From the IMG/VR virus record IMGVR_UViG_3300035181_001045, positions 1 to 64,000 of that record: a DNA stretch of 64,000 nt; one strand, given 5' to 3'. Position 1 is the stretch's first letter. Every line of letters starts with the position of its first letter. A program made the translations under genes and the position numbers. Of the stretch, positions 63,153 to 64,000 are shown in pieces. This stretch comes from a virus. The notes below the pieces were generated by a model. The model worked only from the letters and a program-made list of their open reading frames with translations. It did not search any database and was not told the origin of the DNA.

Positions 63153-64000
63153 ATGAAAACGCTAACCCCCAAGATGACCGCCCTCCTGGAGAAAATCCGC
63201 AAGGGTGCGACTGCTTCGGTCTCGATCAAGCAGCTCATCAGCGCCCTGGAGTTCCTGGGTGGCTGGAAGGCCGAGAAGTTCGTCGGCCTGATCAAGATGT
63301 ACGGCCACCTCAGCTCGCCCGAGGCCAAGGAAATCCTCGGCGAACGCGATGAGAGCGTCGCTCGCTCGATGTACGAGACCCTCAAGAGGGAAGAACTCTC
63401 GGAGCTTCCCGCGGAGCCGGTGGCTGGCACCAAGTACTTCATGGAAGTCGAGGACTTCCGCTCGTGGACGCCGGGTTTCTCGACGACCCCGCTCTTCGGG
63501 ACGGAATACAAAGTGTGGCAGGCGGCGGAAGCCTACCGCTTCACGGCGCCCAACGGCAAAGTGTTCGAGCTGTTGCAGAGCCGCTACGGCAACAACGGTG
63601 TCTTCGCCCTCAAGTACCTCCGGATCTACGAGGTCATGCCCTGGCTCGTCGCCAACACGGACCTCATCAAGCAGGTCAGTGACGCCCTCGGGATGAAGAC
63701 CCCGGACGAAGACCCCGGACGAAGAGAAGGCGGACAAGAAGCCCCGAACGCGCGATAACACGGGCACATGCTCGTGCTGCTTCGCGAACCACAAGCTTCG
63801 GCTTCTCGCGGGCAAGACGGTGCCCCAGATGATGCTTCACGGCTACCAGCGCCCCGGTTGGGGCTACGTGGTCGGCCAGTGCTTCGGCCTGAAGTACCCG
63901 CCCTTCGAGCTGAGCTGCGAGGGCACGAAGGCCCTCAAAGTCTTCCTGGAAGAGCGCGTTGTGTCCGAGACGGAGTACCTGCGCAAGCTCGAAGCGGGCG
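63153..64000 (+). CDS. Conserved phage-type protein, broken by a 13-bp duplication, partial
   Basis: MKTLTPKMTALLEKIRKGAT continues to ALGMKTPDE; after removal of one 13-bp unit (63699-63724) it goes on to NTGTCSCCFANHKLRLLAGK, MMLHGYQRPGWGYVVGQCFG and LKVFLEERVVSETEYLRKLE, then leaves the window. Cys pairs in the second half suggest a zinc site. Function unknown. Confidence 0.75.
63699..63724. repeat. 13-bp tandem duplication
   Basis: ACCCCGGACGAAG twice (63699-63711, 63712-63724); it shifts the frame. Confidence 0.95.

Noticed and set aside
1-64000. CRISPR array
   Set aside because: No regularly spaced direct repeats with unique spacers were seen; the tandem repeats have no spacers.
1-64000. 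Wholesale UGA recoding
   Set aside because: Many well-supported genes stop cleanly at TGA, often fused to the next promoter, so UGA remains a normal stop.

Overview
The window reads as part of a large tailed-phage (jumbo-type) genome. It is GC-rich and packed with about 120 short genes in small same-strand runs. Its gene content is typical of the auxiliary or early regions of large phages: thymidine kinase, dCTP deaminase, peptidyl-tRNA hydrolase, an HNH endonuclease, ArdC-like antirestriction, ParB-like and DUF262 proteins, an AAA ATPase, HicA-like and ADP-ribosylglycohydrolase proteins, a tRNA and many small zinc-knuckle proteins. No capsid, terminase or polymerase genes are visible; the only structural remnant is a baseplate-J-like fragment at 26994-27680. 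Two secreted lipoproteins with Gly/Thr- or Ser-rich linkers and Cys-rich bodies (13783-14309, 24942-25369) resemble myxobacterial proteins, so a Myxococcota host is my best inference.

Genes are driven by two recurring promoter types. Class I is TTGATC, exactly 16 nt, then TGTA(G/C/T/A)N. Class II is an extended -10 GGTGTA without the TTGATC box. In almost every case the start codon lies 6-9 nt after the -10 hexamer, where transcription should begin, so most messages should be leaderless or nearly so. The same TGTAGGAG string could serve as a Shine-Dalgarno site for read-through transcripts. Both RNA genes carry class I promoters: a tRNA with anticodon UCA (48247-48319) and a ~150-nt tRNA-like RNA (about 61251-61409).

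Layout. 1-8.2 kb (mainly minus strand): NAD-linked genes (CinA-NadD fusion, ADP-ribosylglycohydrolase) and unknowns. 8.2-13.4 kb: BAX-inhibitor-1-like membrane protein, small membrane proteins, a possible PD-(D/E)XK nuclease. 13.5-17 kb: lipoprotein and zinc proteins. 17-25 kb: plus-strand run with DUF2314, HNH, DUF262 and a 2H phosphoesterase. 25-27.8 kb: small membrane proteins and the baseplate-J fragment. 27.8-33 kb: AAA ATPase, 2OG-Fe(II) oxygenase, many small genes. 33-46 kb: HD hydrolase, DUF84 NTP phosphatase, NUDIX, large unknowns. 46-53 kb: Pth2, tRNA, ParB-like protein, GHKL-ATPase/HExxH fusion, HicA. 53-64 kb: RlaP-like nucleotidyltransferase, thymidine kinase, metallophosphatase, dCTP deaminase, tRNA-like RNA, ArdC.

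At least 17 otherwise unrelated proteins end in a related tail of the form (P/K)-T-x-W-E-x-L-L-x-D-D-x-(F/L), a possible docking or sorting signal.

Sequence quality matters here. About fourteen genes are broken by single-base changes, mostly in homopolymer runs, and several by short tandem duplications. Undoing these restores an in-frame gene in each case, so consensus errors are likely. Functional calls rest on motifs read by eye.
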